A DNA stretch of 64,000 nucleotides from Paracyclopina nana. Lineage: Eukaryota > Arthropoda > Copepoda > Cyclopoida > Cyclopettidae. Both the position numbers and the translations under genes were made by a program. Below are positions 11,164 to 22,612 of the stretch, piece after piece. The number at the start of each line of letters is the position of its first letter. Within the stretch, counting starts at the first letter, position 1. The stretch covers positions 826,001 through 890,000 of the forward strand of contig JAGUCH010000006.1 of the NCBI GenBank assembly GCA_019096065.1, written 5' to 3'. Below the pieces are notes generated by a model. It was not told the DNA's origin. It was given only the letters and a program-made list of their open reading frames with translations, and made no database searches.

Positions 11164-12178
11164 TTAACTGGCTGTCATCATATTGTAAAACTCCTCAAAG
11201 CAAACCTGACCATCGCCATCGATGTCTGCTTCCAGCACCATTTCATTGAGCTCATCATCGGTGAAATTCACGCCTAATTTGGACATGACCATCTTGAGCT
11301 CGGAGCTGGACACGTAGCCACTGCCATCCTTGTCAAACACTCGAAAAGCCTGTGGCCAAAAAAGTGATAGTTCACATAGTATATGCAAATAATTTATGTG
11401 TGTATACTTGTTTGATGTCTTCTCGTGAAGTTCCACCTTCTTGCTTTTTTAGCATGAGTCCCACGAATTCTGGGAAATTGATGCTTCCACTGCCGTCCTC
11501 ATCAGCTTCGTCAATCATTTCCTCAATTTCTTCCATATCCGGATTTTGGCCTGCGTAACTGAATTTTTAATCACTGCGAGACACACAAATTACCCAATAT
11601 TTCCATTACATACCTAGTGATCGCATGACAGCTCCCAGCTCTTTGGTGTCAATGGTGCCATCTCCATCCTTGTCAAACATTTGGAAGCACTCCTTGAACT
11701 CTGAGATCTGCTCCTTGGTCAACTTCTTGCTGAATTTTGGCGGCCTGATGGGGATGACATGCCTGCAAGTTTTGCACAGATCAGCTCGCAGTTGAGGATA
11801 GTGAGGGTGGAAGAAGATCTGCTCCCCATTCGGACCCAGCATCATGCCCCCTTGGGGGATCACACCCGGGGGTGGCATGCCGCCCATTTGCTGCCCTGGG
11901 AATTGAGGCTGTCCAGGAAAGGAAGGCTGGAACTGAGGAGTTCCATTAGGAGCTCCAGACGAACCATTACTTGTGGCCAGACTGGGCCCTGAGCTGAGGC
12001 CTTCTGGTGGTCGACCTTCAATTGGCATGCGAGGCCTTGGAGGCATTCCTGGGCAACCCAGGACACAGTCGTGCACAAAGACAGGTGGGTCGGTTTTCAG
12101 CTTGTTTGGGTAGGTCAGCATTCTTCCAGGATACTGCACTGGCTCCCCCAGAGCTGCCAAGTGTTGAGCTGCGGCCAT
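11164..12178 (-). CDS. calmodulin-like protein with long Pro/Gly/Gln-rich N-terminal extension
   Basis: Three exons: 11614-12178, 11408-11550 and 11164-11349, with GT-AG splice sites and frame kept across both (297 aa). The last ~149 residues are calmodulin-like, with four canonical EF-hand loops: [12 protein letters not shown] (169-180), [12 protein letters not shown] (205-216), [12 protein letters not shown] (242-253) and [12 protein letters not shown] (278-289). All have acidic residues at positions 1, 3 and 12 and Gly at 6, so all four should bind calcium. The N-terminal ~148 residues are rich in Pro, Gly, Gln and Met ([15 protein letters not shown]), with a CKTC motif just before the EF-hand part. 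Known: calmodulin lacks such an extension. The gene begins 195 bp downstream of the calpain stop on the same strand, so it may act with that calcium protease. This is inference only. Confidence 0.9.
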
Positions 12179-12373
12179 TTTGCCCTAGACTGACTTGGCA
12201 ATATACGGTTCTGGAATTATATTGATCAAACTGGCCTTGACTTATCGCACTACACTTTGCGTGCAGCTGCTCAAAGGACTTTCTGGAAAGGCTCCAGGGC
12301 TTTTAATTGAGAAAGACACTTTTTTGAGCTGGTACACAATTTTAAAAGCACACAAATGAATTTATTGATAAAG

Positions 12374-14511
12374 CTAAACTGCTTGGAGGATAGAGTCTTT
12401 TTCAGAGAAAACTCGTAGCAAAAAGTCCCCTTCTTGATCCACCTCGAAAGTGGACGGGACAATCACATACGATCCAGGCGTGAATTTGAAACGAGCTACC
12501 ACTTCTCGTAAATTGATGAAAGTCTTGGAACGTCCACAGCTCGCATTGTACTTGAAAAAGTCCGTGCGCAAAGGCAACTTTGTGTTTTCAGGATCATCCA
12601 GCCTGTATACAGCAAAACCTAATAAAAGAGGGTTAGTAAAGTGGGAAAAACACAATATTAGCAAAATGTAGGTACCTATGGTGAGACAGCCACTCCCATT
12701 GCAGTTTGCTTTGCTTTTTCTGCTGCCTTTTTGCATCAGGGCAATAACACAAGTACAAAGGTCATCCGAGTCGTCATCCGAGTCCTCCAGAGTGATCAAG
12801 AATTGAGGGTTGGTCGCAAACGTGTTGATGAAATTCCTGCATCCACCAGCGGTGGATCCTGCGATCCAGGATCCGGAGAAATGTTGCTCATGCCAAGCAG
12901 TTTTTCCTGCCTCCTCCAGCTCCGATTCGTCAAGGGCATCCGGAGTCAAGTTGCAAATCTCGAGAGTGTCAAAATACTACGCACCAAAAAAAACCCCATA
13001 CTTAAATAAAAATAGTGAACTTTATTGATTTCAGTACCTTCAAGAAATCATGCTTGGACATGAAGAACTCCCCATCATTGTCAAAGGTGATTCCGTGAGC
13101 CTCTTTCTCTTCATCCGGAACAAATTGCCATTCATCAGAGTGATCTGACCAAGCTCCTTTCCATTCCGACTCGTTTCCCCAAGGATTTCGAACTCTGATC
13201 AAAGGAAAAACGCCCTGCTTTCTCCCAGTGTCAATTTGGGCCTTGACGACTTTCGTGACTGAGTAGGCATGTCCCCTAATTAGCCCATTTGCAGTTCTGG
13301 CCTCTGTCACCCTGGGATCAGGTTCAATAGAACAGGCCATCATTGAACACCTGGGAAAATCCGGAATCAATTTTTCAATTGGAACTTTGTAATTGTAGTA
13401 CCTGTCGTAAGCTTTCTGCATGATGTTGAAAATATCCCCTGGAGCATCTTGGAGGTCATAGTGCTCAGCACATCCTCCAGAAAAGTCCACCAGGGCCTCA
13501 CTTGTGCTGCCACCTCTGAGAGCTTCATAGCTTCCATGCAGCTTGGCATAGGCTTTTTCCAGTAGAGCTGACCAGAATTCGTTCGGCTCATCTGATTTCA
13601 TGAAGAGGAGCTTTCCGCGTTTGGTGGGCAAATAATCATCGACGACCACATCGATCCACTCTCCATATTGCCATATGCGAAAGTGGAAAATGCCTGCGTA
13701 ATCCTGGGAAAAAGTCTGGTCATGGGGAACGACTTTCTCGAACAGTTTCGGATGTAGCGTTAAATTGGCTATGGCTGCTAGCAGCCAACAATCGCCGAGT
13801 TCTCCTTGATTGATGTCAAATCGAGAAGCTCCACCAACGAAGAACTGAGGATTGTTGCACATTTCAGAGGCTCGTATCCACTTGACATCCCTTGGGCATT
13901 TGGTGTCATGAATGGAAGGATCACAAGGGGGAAACATGGGGTCGACAAAAAGTTGATTCGTAGCCAAACATCTGCAATAAAACATCAAGTGCTTACATAG
14001 TAGTACTTCAAACAGTATGATGTTTGAAGACAAAATAAACATGCGTCGTGAGTAATTCGTGTGAAAAGTTTAGATGCAGCGTGAAAAAAGAGCACTCAAA
14101 AGGCAAAAAGGGCATAGGATCAGATTTCAGCATACTTAAGAATGCAAAAAAGTAATTATCATAATTAATGAGGAATAATTACTTGGATCGGATATGCTCA
14201 AAGTGTTGATCTGCAAACACTCCTCCATGATAGACGGAAACCTCTTCGCCATCATCATCCTCACTTGGAACCTCATCTTCATCTTCAAAGTTGGTCGGCT
14301 CAATCCGGATTGGAATGTTTCGCATAATTTCCCTCCGACCTTTCAGAGACAAAAGGTTCCTCAGCAAGGCATCATTGAGTGAGTCCCCGTGCCGTTGACC
14401 AGCAATGTTTTTGATGACATTTTGCTGAAAGATATCCGGAATGCCATCCTCGTTCGCGTCCTCCATGCTTTCCTTGATGCACGAGCAAAACAGCGCTAGC
14501 AACTGATCCAT
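12374..14511 (-). CDS. calpain-type cysteine protease lacking the penta-EF-hand domain
   Basis: Four exons: 14183-14511, 13038-13971, 12676-12976 and 12374-12618. All have GT-AG borders and keep frame, giving 602 aa. After an acidic N-terminal region (DEDEVPSEDDDGEE), the CysPc domain carries the full triad: Cys171 in GELGDCWLLAA, His344 in LIRGHAYSVT and Asn372 in VRNPWGNESEW. Exon 3 starts with YFDTLEICNLTPDAL, the usual link to the C2-like/CBSW domain, which continues through exon 4 and ends FLLRVFSEKDSILQAV. Classical calpains of about 700 residues continue into a penta-EF-hand domain. Here the frame stops at the end of domain III, so this is an atypical, shortened calpain. Expected role: calcium-regulated limited proteolysis in the cytosol. 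The neighbouring gene encodes a four-EF-hand protein. An alternative 3' exon beyond the neighbour cannot be excluded. Confidence 0.93.
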
Positions 14512-15884
14512 GATGGAGCTTTTTCTTCGGCGGAGTTCCAGGAGCGCCGCGTCAACTCACATTTGATGATTTTCACTTAAACTTCAACGACGACAGCCTT
14601 TGTTGTTGACGAAGGCTGAGCAGCCCAGAGTTGGCAACTTGAGCATCATGCACAGCGTGTGCAAGTAGTAAAAGTACACCGCTCACAGAGGGGACAAAAA
14701 GAAAGTAAATCCACCTTATTGCTGTGTGACACTAAGCTTTATAGCAAAGACGAAGGAAGTTGCAATAGGTTGATAGTGCATACTTTATGCAGACATTCAG
14801 CCTTTAAAGGATATTCATTCCACTATTTTCAGTTGCATTCATGTGATGACCTGGTATTTGTTAGGGCCAAATTGCCCACTGTGCAAAAAATACAATCATG
14901 TCCAAATAGAAAGCTTTAATGGAAAAACCGTGCTTATCATGAACACACATTGCACATGGATTAGCCTTGTCAAAATAGGCCTAGGCTCATTGCTCCAACT
15001 GCAGAAATTGAATTAATTTTGAAGTCAGAAATAATCAGCTAACGTGGATTTTCGGGAGCATATCTCACTTAGACATCAAGGAGACTTGTCCTTTTTTGCA
15101 CAAGTGGACTTTTTAACCCAGATTCTTAGAAACTAGAGTTTGGAAAGGAGATAATGACTAATTTAAATTCCCCCAGCATGTCACAGGTGTTTCTAGTATA
15201 TCTAGTGGTGGTGACCTGACATGACCCAAAAAGTCACAGCAGTTTGTCTTCCTGGCAGAAAAGTATGCGAGCCAATTATTCACTTTACCCTAATAAAGGC
15301 CACAAGTGAAGAAAGCTCATACTTGGAAAAATTGAAAATGTTTGTTTTAGGAAAAGGGTGACATGTGAATTATTGATGCTTCAAGACATTAAAACTTCAA
15401 GCAAATCAATTCTTGCTTGAAACATTAAAGAATTAAAACACTTGATTTCAACCTAAACATAGGCCAAAAAAATTAAATTTCAGGAGCAAGCTTAATATAA
15501 AAGTTGGATTAATTAAAATGAGCCCAATTTCTTAAAAGTATCCTAACTTTAGTTTGCCCTTGACAATGCTAAATATTTAAAGAGCTGCCATTCCAAAAGA
15601 CAATTATGAAGATGCTTTCTATTTTCCCCACTTGTTGAGTACTCATCTTCAAAACGTGGCGCTTTCTCAACACAAATTTGCCTCCCAATTTGAAAAGCAA
15701 CTTTATTCATCTTCGAACCTTATTTGATTAATTTAGAGTGTCATTATTGCAAATGCAGTAAGAAGTCAATTAGTGCAAAATAAAATCCTCTTCAAAATTC
15801 AGAAAATATGGCGTCAATTTACTTAGGTGTATATATCAATGATGAATAAGCGACCGTGGACTGCAGCAGATTAGAACATTCAGT
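14512..15884. other. gene-free stretch between calpain and NDUFA4-like genes
   Basis: Upstream (promoter side) of the calpain gene and downstream of the NDUFA4-like gene. AT-rich. The only open frame above 80 codons (14659-14919, plus) has no motif. No RNA gene was recognised. Confidence 0.5.
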
Positions 15885-16115
15885 TCAATCCTTGTACTGG
15901 GGAGCTTGACAAGCCTTGTTGTAGTCCAGTCCAGAGGGATTCAAGAACTTGTATTGTCGGTGCCTGTAAGTGTCATAGGGCTCGTTTTTCTTGGTCCAAG
16001 ACACATCGGGTGAAGTTGTGGCCAACCGAATGCAATAAAAGCCCACAAATGCAATTCCTACGCCCATGATTGCAAACAAAGGCTGAAGAGCCACGTGTTT
16101 CTTCAAGCTTTTCAT
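15885..16115 (-). CDS. NDUFA4: NDUFA4-like cytochrome c oxidase subunit
   Basis: A 76-aa product with the family layout: a basic N-terminus (MKSLKKHVALQPLF), one membrane segment (FAIMGVGIAFVGFYCIRLA), the signature PDVSWTKKNEPYD directly after it, and a YKFLNP...DY tail. Known: NDUFA4, first assigned to complex I, is a single-pass inner-membrane subunit of complex IV. The start is taken at 16115. A good acceptor (CTTTCAG) lies just upstream (exon from 16124), and a donor at 16210 suggests an untranslated first exon ending at 16211. Length is close to that of metazoan family members (about 80 aa). Confidence 0.88.
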   Translation of the reverse strand: MKSLKKHVALQPLFAIMGVGIAFVGFYCIRLATTSPDVSWTKKNEPYDTYRHRQYKFLNPSGLDYNKACQAPQYKD

Positions 16116-16259
16116 TGTCAAGCCCTGAAAGAAAACAATTTCATTTTAACTGTCATGGACGCCATGTTGAGATATATACGACTGGAAAAAGTCGGATTTT
16201 TCAAATTTACCTGGGGGAGCTTGTTGTTTTGGTATCGACCACCTTCGCCTTCAAGCACA

Positions 16260-17192
16260 CGAAGAAAAGGAGAAAGCCTCATTTTGGATTATTCTTTAGT
16301 GAAATAAATGCAAAAAAGACGAATAAATGCGACGTTCGCCAACGAAATGAGCAAACTCGTTTTTTCACTTTTCAGCTCGTGTAGTGAAGGTGAAGGGGCG
16401 ACCGGAAAAAAATTGGTAAACAAAAAAATTTTTTTTTGCAAACAATAATTAATAATTTTATGAAAATGTTAGAAAAGCTACTTTTTATATCTTCAGAAAA
16501 TGTTTGTACTCTTTTTGACTTTGTCGTCTCGTTGCCAAGTGGAGTTGAGTCGAGAAGTTTAAGGCATTCTCAAATTATAGTGATTTGCTGCAGGCATTTT
16601 AAGAATTATAAATAAGCAGAGAAGTTATGAAAAGTCTAAAAAAATTAAATCAATGATCTCAATATTTGAGCCTTTTTGCCAACCGTCACATATTTTTAAA
16701 TGATCCCTTTTTAGAGTGAATTTGGCCTAAATCCGATCAATTTCTATTTTTGACTTGTGGAGCAGAGACTTATATTTAAAATATAAGTCTCTGTTGTGGA
16801 GGACTAAACTTTGCAATATAAAGCCAAGAACTTTTTTAAGCAGTATTTTTCATGAGAAAGAACTTGATGATTTGATTGCAGCTGAATTACTAAGCCTTTT
16901 AAGGTACGTTAACTTTTGTTCCCTGCATATTTCATTAGCTGTCAGCCAGTAAAACTAGACATTTTTAAGGCTTTCAAACAAGAGCCACTAATTTTAATGA
17001 TTATTTTTAGCTGACTTTTTGATCTTAAAGATGCTAATGTTGTGTTCAATACTGTAGAAATTGCTCTCAACTCTCACATATTTGCAAAAAGTGATGAATT
17101 ATAACAAAGAATGTCATTTTATCAATGGGAGTGATTGTGGGGAAATTAGTGCATAGGTATTGCAACATTAATGAAAGTAGCTCAGTTAATGA
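16260..17192. other. gene-free stretch with A/T homopolymers
   Basis: Lies between the NDUFA4-like 5' end and the SLC46-like gene, and probably holds the promoters of both (divergent pair). It may contain a 5' exon of the SLC46-like gene, but I could not choose one. It includes the palindrome at 16763-16793. Confidence 0.45.
16763..16793. repeat. 31-bp near-perfect palindrome
   Basis: The 15-mer cagagacttatattt is followed by one central base and then its exact reverse complement. It is unusually symmetric for its length and sits between two divergently transcribed genes. Confidence 0.8.
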
Positions 17193-18694
17193 GTGAAAAT
17201 GAATGTACTTGTGCTGATTTTCAATCAGGTCAAAACTCTCTCAGTGGAGCCTTTGTCTTTTATGCTCATCTTGAGTGGCTGGATAGTGAGTGGCTCCCAA
17301 CTGGATACCAGTTTATTGATTCACAAAATCTGCAACTTGGAGCTGAATTACTCTTCTGACATCTGCTCAAATTTAACTGCAGAAGAAAATGAAGAATACT
17401 ACTACATTGTAAAGGAAAGGGTGGCCTACATACAACAAATATCACTTTATTTGGGGGCTATTCCACCCATAATATACTGCTTGATTGCTGGAGCTCTATC
17501 TGATGACTTTGGCAGCAAACCTTTGGTGGTTTTTCCACTCATTGGCAATGTATTGAAGGACAGTTTGATGCTGGTTTTTGCTCTATTCGTTGACACTTTA
17601 CCTCTGGAGTTCTTTTATTTGGACAAGACCAATGTGTTGTTTGGAGCCTATCCCATTTATTACTTGGGAGCTTATGGCCTCATAGCTGAAATTTCCAAAG
17701 TTGAAGACCGGTCCTACAGATTAGTCAGAAATGATGGATTTGAGAGAGTTGCAAACATAGTGGGAGGTTTGCTATCTCCACTAATTTTCAACTCCCTTGG
17801 TATAATCTACAATTATGCAATCAGACTGGGGATTTCTGCTGTGGCTGTTGTTTATGCTATATTCATACTAAAAGGTCCTACCAGGGAAAAACGCAAGGAT
17901 GGCATAGACATGAACAAATGCCAAAAGTACTTCCTTAAGCCTCTGACTGAGATGTTTTCAACAATATTCAAGAAAAGAGAAGATTACAAAAGGATCCTCA
18001 TTTTGCTTCAACTTTTCACTTATGGCCTCTATGTCTTGAGGCTTCATGATGATATCCTTTACCTATACTTCTTGACTGTTTTCAAGGATTTGGGATTTGA
18101 TGAGACGCAAATGGCTTATGTGGTGACTTTCATCAGTGCCTTGAATACCTTTGGCTTCTTTTTCATCGTTCCAATCTTCACCAATTACTTGAAACTTCAT
18201 GACACCGTTGTGCAAATCATCATAGCCATCACAGATATAATTTCTTTGTCACTGTACCCCTTTGCTAAGCAATATTGGCAGCTTTACTTGATCCTCAGCA
18301 TAGCAGTCATAGGCAGATGCAAATATTCCATCACCAGATCTTTGCTCAGCAAAACTTTGGAGCCTAATGAAATTGGCAAAGGATTTGGTGGTGTTGCCAT
18401 TGTGGCTGCCATTATGCCCTTCTTCAATGCATCCTTGTACCAGGGCCTATTCAGGCAAACTGAGGAAACTTTTCCGCACTCTGTAGTCATGGTTAACATT
18501 TCATGCATGGTATTGGCTCTGTTTCTGAATATTATCTTCTTTTGGAGGAGAAAAACAATGACTCGTCAACCAGAGGAAGAAAAGCCCACAAGTGCAGCAG
18601 GCTTTGAATGTAAGTCTATTCCATTCATGCAATTCCTAATGCAAACTTTCTCTTTTTTGCAGTTTATGCTCAGTACTTGAAGACAGAGCTGTAG
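17193..18694 (+). CDS. SLC46-like major facilitator transporter (proton-coupled folate transporter family)
   Basis: Exons 17193-18609 and 18663-18694 (53-nt intron, donor GAAT/GTAAGT, acceptor TTTTTTGCAG) give about 482 aa ending YAQYLKTEL. Features of the family: an N-terminal VEPLSFMLILSG helix, an extracellular loop with N-glycosylation sites (NYSSDICSNLT), then a second helix followed by LIAGALSDDFGSKPLVVFPLIGN, which matches the conserved loop 2-3 motif of SLC46 (G-x-x-S-D-x-x-G-R/S-K). About 11-12 hydrophobic segments are present. Without the last splice the frame reads through the intron to a slightly different end. The start is uncertain: a good acceptor (TTTCAATCAG) lies just before VKTLSVEP, so the first codons may come from an upstream exon. 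Known: SLC46 proteins move folates or cyclic dinucleotides with protons. The substrate here is unknown. Confidence 0.85.
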
Positions 18695-19036
18695 AGAATA
18701 GCTGGATTATAATCGGGATGATATTTATTCCATTATTACTTGTACATGATTGAAAGTGGTGTTTTTCACAAATGCAAAATCCACAAAAATGTAATGATTT
18801 TTTTTCTGAGGCTGATTGGCAGCAGAGCTATCACAGCACCTTTTTTTAGCAGCAGGTTTTCTTTGATTTTTTTCCATTAATACTTCTACAATTGTCATTT
18901 CCATCCCACACTTACATATTGTTTATACCTGAAAAGCACAAGAGGAATTCATAACATACCTGATTTGAAAACTGCGCAATAGCTCTAGAAACGGAGTACA
19001 AAGCATGTGCAACATACCTTGTGAGTTGATAAGAGG
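18695..19036. other. convergent 3' region
   Basis: Shared downstream region of the SLC46-like gene (plus) and the NUPR1-like gene (minus). AT-rich and gene-free. Confidence 0.5.
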
Positions 19037-19234
19037 CTACTTTTGGCCCTTGGCATTCTTCTCAGCATTCATGAACTTGGTGACAATTTTCCTCTCATGA
19101 CCTCCAGGGTTGTGATGGTTGGTGTTCTGGGCAGCCTCCTTTTTGGACCTTTGCTTGCCTGAATGTCCACTAAACATGGCCTTGTCCTGGTCGTAATTGT
19201 AGTGCTCGTATTGGTCGAAATGTTGCTCAGACAT
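19037..19234 (-). CDS. NUPR1: NUPR1/p8-like nuclear protein
   Basis: A single-exon frame of 65 aa. An acidic, Tyr-rich N-terminal half (DQYEHYNYDQDK) is followed by a basic half with KKEAAQNTNHHNPGGHERKI, which closely follows the diagnostic NUPR1 pattern (R/K-K-R-E-A-A-x-N-T-N-x-x-x-P-G-G-H-E-R-K). The C-terminus is Lys/Asn-rich. Known: NUPR1 (p8) is a small, intrinsically disordered, stress-induced chromatin and transcription cofactor. It acts in the nucleus with a bipartite basic localisation signal, also seen here (KQRSKK). Length is slightly short of the vertebrate protein (about 80 aa). The ATG at 19234 is the only sensible start. Confidence 0.88.
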   Translation of the reverse strand: MSEQHFDQYEHYNYDQDKAMFSGHSGKQRSKKEAAQNTNHHNPGGHERKIVTKFMNAEKNAKGQK

Positions 19235-21184
19235 GATGATGCCTTGATTTCTCCAAGATTTTCTTATTGGTTTTTTCGTTTTTGGCTGTTGTTGCTACGT
19301 CGAAGGAATGCTCTGGAATTGTGAACTGCCCTCCCTTATAATGCTGATGAAGCTTCGAAACAGCTGGATTTGCTTTGCCAGCAAAACAGCTTTTGTTATC
19401 GTGCGTAGCAGCAAAACTCTACAACCCGTCCAGCTGATGCTGCTAGGATTTCTTATGATTTAGAGTCAGTACTGAGGGGAATGATTGTATCACTCAGCTA
19501 ATGCAACCCGCACTCGTAGTTTTTCTTTCTACAGGGTGTTTGCAATAAGTCTGATGATAAAATATGATGAAATTAGTGCTTAATGCGCATTTGAGTATAT
19601 TAGTTGAATTTAGTTGCATCAGCTCCATTAATAATAGTATTGATATGTACATAGCAAAACAGCTTAAGTAGAAAAACAGCTTTTAGAAACATCCTTGATT
19701 AAAGCTATTATCCCAAGAAAATAGCTTTAAGTGCCCAGTAAGGCAAAAGTACTCATGAAAAATAGTTTTGTGCCCTTCAATTTTTGTTCAATTTTTAAAG
19801 ATGACCCTGATGAGCTTGCAAAACGACGATTGCATCGCTTTGTTCGACACGTAGTTGCTCACATCTTCAGATTGGCTTTTAACTTTTGAAATATTTAATA
19901 ATCTAACTTTTCCTTTTGCATATAGCTGAAGATATTTAAACACAGGGCAAATTGTGCCAATTTTAGTTTTCTTTAGAAAAAATGTATCTTCCATGAATAA
20001 CATTGATGTACAGCGATCCCAGCGGCCTTTTAGGGCAACTGCTGGGATTTTCAGCTGACATTGAGAAAAGAAAACTGAGTCACAGTAAAAAGTTTAAAGA
20101 TCCAAGCAAATTAGCGTAATCAAACTTTTCAAAGTAACCATCTACATAAATACTCGCCCTAAAAAAAGCGGCTCGTTTCATCGAAATCAAACTTGATTTT
20201 GGGCTCAACTCCCGAACATTTCTTTAAAAATGTCTGTAGATGAGATGCCTTTATTATGGAACTGTTGACTATAAGAAAATGGGCTTTTTACAGCTTTAAA
20301 AGGCTTCACTTTTATATTTAGCGGAACATTTGGATATTTACTCAACGCAACCTATTTTTCGCATGCCCAACATTCTCCCATAATCTTTACGCAATTATGT
20401 CTTCTGGGATCATTCGCAACCACTCATACACATGTCAAGCATAATAAATCCAAGTGCATTATAGCCATCATTTCATTGACATCTATGCAGATCATCATTA
20501 TAGCAATGCTATCCATGTTGCCAATCCATCATCAATCATTGCCATTAGCCAATATCATGATTTGAGCGCAATAACTAAGAAGAAAGATCATAAATCCCCA
20601 ACGCCAAAAATGGACTCGGTTGTTGCTGCAGCAGCAGCCATGAAACGATAATCGTTACATTCTGGTGATGATGATCTGGAAAAATTAACCCGGCATTGAG
20701 TGAACAAAAAATGAGCGCTATATTGAAATGGCATTTTTCATGGCCGCCCCACTACTATTCACTGCAGTGTATTACCAACGAGTATCAAGGACGGGATATG
20801 TGACAAATCGGTGGAACTCATGAAATTTCCAACTCTCTTCCCCGGAAATCTCAGACGGAATAATAGTTTTACGCAAATGATGATGATGACTTGCGAGAGT
20901 CTGCAGAAATTCTAAAAAAGCAATCAGTATCTGCTCAATCTATGTTAAACTTTTGATTTTTTGATTTAGAATTTAATTTTAAAGCTAAGCCATATGCGTT
21001 TCACTTAATATATTTTTAATTTTTTTTTTTGCTGGAAAAATTGATGTTTGTATACATTGTCAAAATAGCATTTTTTTCTGTATATGAAAATAAAATTCGT
21101 TGGTAATGTATCTTCCTAGAATAGTTACTCCAAAATTGATCTACATTCAAGCCAATAATCTATAGCAATCAAAGCTGGGTAAAA
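19235..21184. other. gene-free stretch
   Basis: AT-rich DNA with short poly-A and poly-T runs and a few short unsupported frames. No family motif, splice-consistent exon series or RNA gene was seen. Confidence 0.45.
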
Positions 21185-21760
21185 ATGCTTGATTTGCTTT
21201 TCATATTTGGACTGGTTGTTGCACGTATCCTATATACAAGAAGAAACAAATGTAGATCATTCAAAAAGTTGGCCCATCTCACTGAGCAGTACAGCAATGC
21301 ATTTTTACATATATACTCAATTGTGTTGGTTGGCAAGATTGGCCAGTGAGCCAGTAAAATAATGCAAAGAAGTAGCAAATGTGTGTTTTGCAATTTTGCC
21401 AGCTCCAGATATGATGACCTCATTGGAAACTTGTGGATTGCCAATTTTGTGCAACGTCATCACATGCTATGCGAAAAAATAGGATTTGCCAACAAGATAA
21501 TAACATCCGTGTCTAAGCTCCAAAAAGGGGTCTTTGCATTGAAAGCTGAACTAATGCAACATGTCGGCCTTGTATGTATCCTTTTTTTAAATATTAATCT
21601 CATTTTAATATTTAGTTACCTTCCAGGGCTTATAGTAGCTTTTGAGCCACAGCTAGAAAGGTTGTACCAGAAATATCATTTTTGTGATAAATGCCAAAAC
21701 GCATACAAAGGCTTAGTCTTTCGCACTTTTTATATAGGCAAGCGATTTAATGGCTCATAG
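21185..21760 (+). CDS. candidate small membrane protein (two exons)
   Basis: Not recognised. An ATG at 21185 begins MLDLLFIFGLVVARIL, a signal-anchor-like segment. The frame is closed by TGA at a GT donor (GGCCA/GTGAGC). A good acceptor (TTTTGCCAG, ending 21402) restores the frame with a 57-nt intron. The spliced frame is 172 aa, with a second hydrophobic segment (GLVCILFLNINLILIFSYL) and a Cys pair (CDKC) near the end. Support is limited to splice geometry, the signal-anchor and length. The second hydrophobic part also contains a GT...AG pair, so it could instead be an intron. Confidence 0.3.
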
Positions 21761-22025
21761 CATAAAATGTATTGAAATAGCACCTGAATACATAAAAATA
21801 GCTGCTAATTAAATACATTTTATATACTGTAATACGATTTCCTCGTGTTATAATTCAGTTTACCGATCCGACTCAGCTCTTTTATATCACAGTTCTTTCT
21901 AAGCAATTTGGGGGATATTAAATACTTAACGGCCCTGGAATCGAATTCGAGGGATTTTAAGTAGTTTAATGCCCCTCATATTCCATGGAACTAATCAACA
22001 TTCCAAAGAAGTTAGAAAAAGAGAG

Positions 22026-22239
22026 AATCATCCAAGATTTGAACCTCAGCCAGTTGGATCAACATTTCAATACTCTAACCACTGAGTTATGGAAGCACCA
22101 TAAAAATTGTATGCTATGTATAGGACTTAAACATAATTTAAGCCAGAAAAGAAACCAAAAAAATCAAGGAATGACTGGGGTTTGAACCCTAGGCAGCGGA
22201 ATCAAGAGCCAAGCGCTCTAACCACTATGCCATAGGTGC
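22026..22239 (-). pseudogene. pair of tRNA-like sequences in repeat copy 1
   Basis: On the minus strand, about 22026-22099 and 22169-22239 each show a D-arm/A-box-like segment (CAGTGGTTAGAG, TAGTGGTTAGAGCG) and a T-arm/B-box (GGTTCAAATC, GGTTCAAACCC) at tRNA spacing. Acceptor stems do not pair and the anticodon arms are degenerate, so these are tRNA-derived (SINE head or pseudogene) rather than working tRNA genes. Confidence 0.6.
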
Positions 22240-22421
22240 AACTCACAAGAAATGTATTTTTAAAGTCTGTTTCATTGCTCTCAAACCACTGGATGCTAGC
22301 TGATGAGAGCCAGTGATACATAGCATAAAAACCAAGCAGCATTTTCTAGGGCACGGGGCAGCCTGGTAACTTCATTAAAACACTCGAAAATTGTATTACA
22401 GTATATAAAATTGTATATTTT

Positions 22422-22596
22422 GAGCTGGGGCACGTAAAGTAGGGTCATTAAATAGCTGACCTCAGATTTTAAAATGGAAAAACACTCGTACAATTACAGC
22501 CCTCGCAGGCTCGGGCTAGTAAAGCTGTACTCGAGTTTTCCCATTTTAAAATCCTCGCTCAGCTATTTAATGACCCTACTTTACGTGCCCCAGCTC
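22422..22596. repeat. long hairpin in repeat copy 1
   Basis: Left arm from gagctggggcacgtaaagta, right arm ending tactttacgtgccccagctc. About 60 bp per arm, nearly perfect. The loop contains a second, shorter inverted repeat (acagccctcgcaggctcggg region). Confidence 0.85.
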
Positions 22597-22612
22597 GAAA
22601 TAAATAACTATT

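Larger units (their letters stand above)
21821..22612 (+). repeat. tandem duplication unit, copy 1
   Basis: First of two copies sharing the order: tatatactgtaatacgattt, a conserved ~200-bp lead, two tRNA-like sequences on the minus strand, then a long hairpin ending cgaaataaataactat. Copy 2 is at 22773-23572, an offset of about 950 bp. The copies differ by scattered substitutions and small indels. Confidence 0.85.

Noticed and set aside
11164..14511. Calpain and calmodulin-like protein as one fused gene
   Set aside because: The calpain frame ends with its own stop at 12374, and the calmodulin-like gene has its own ATG with a distinct N-terminus. No splice pair was found that bypasses the calpain stop in frame.
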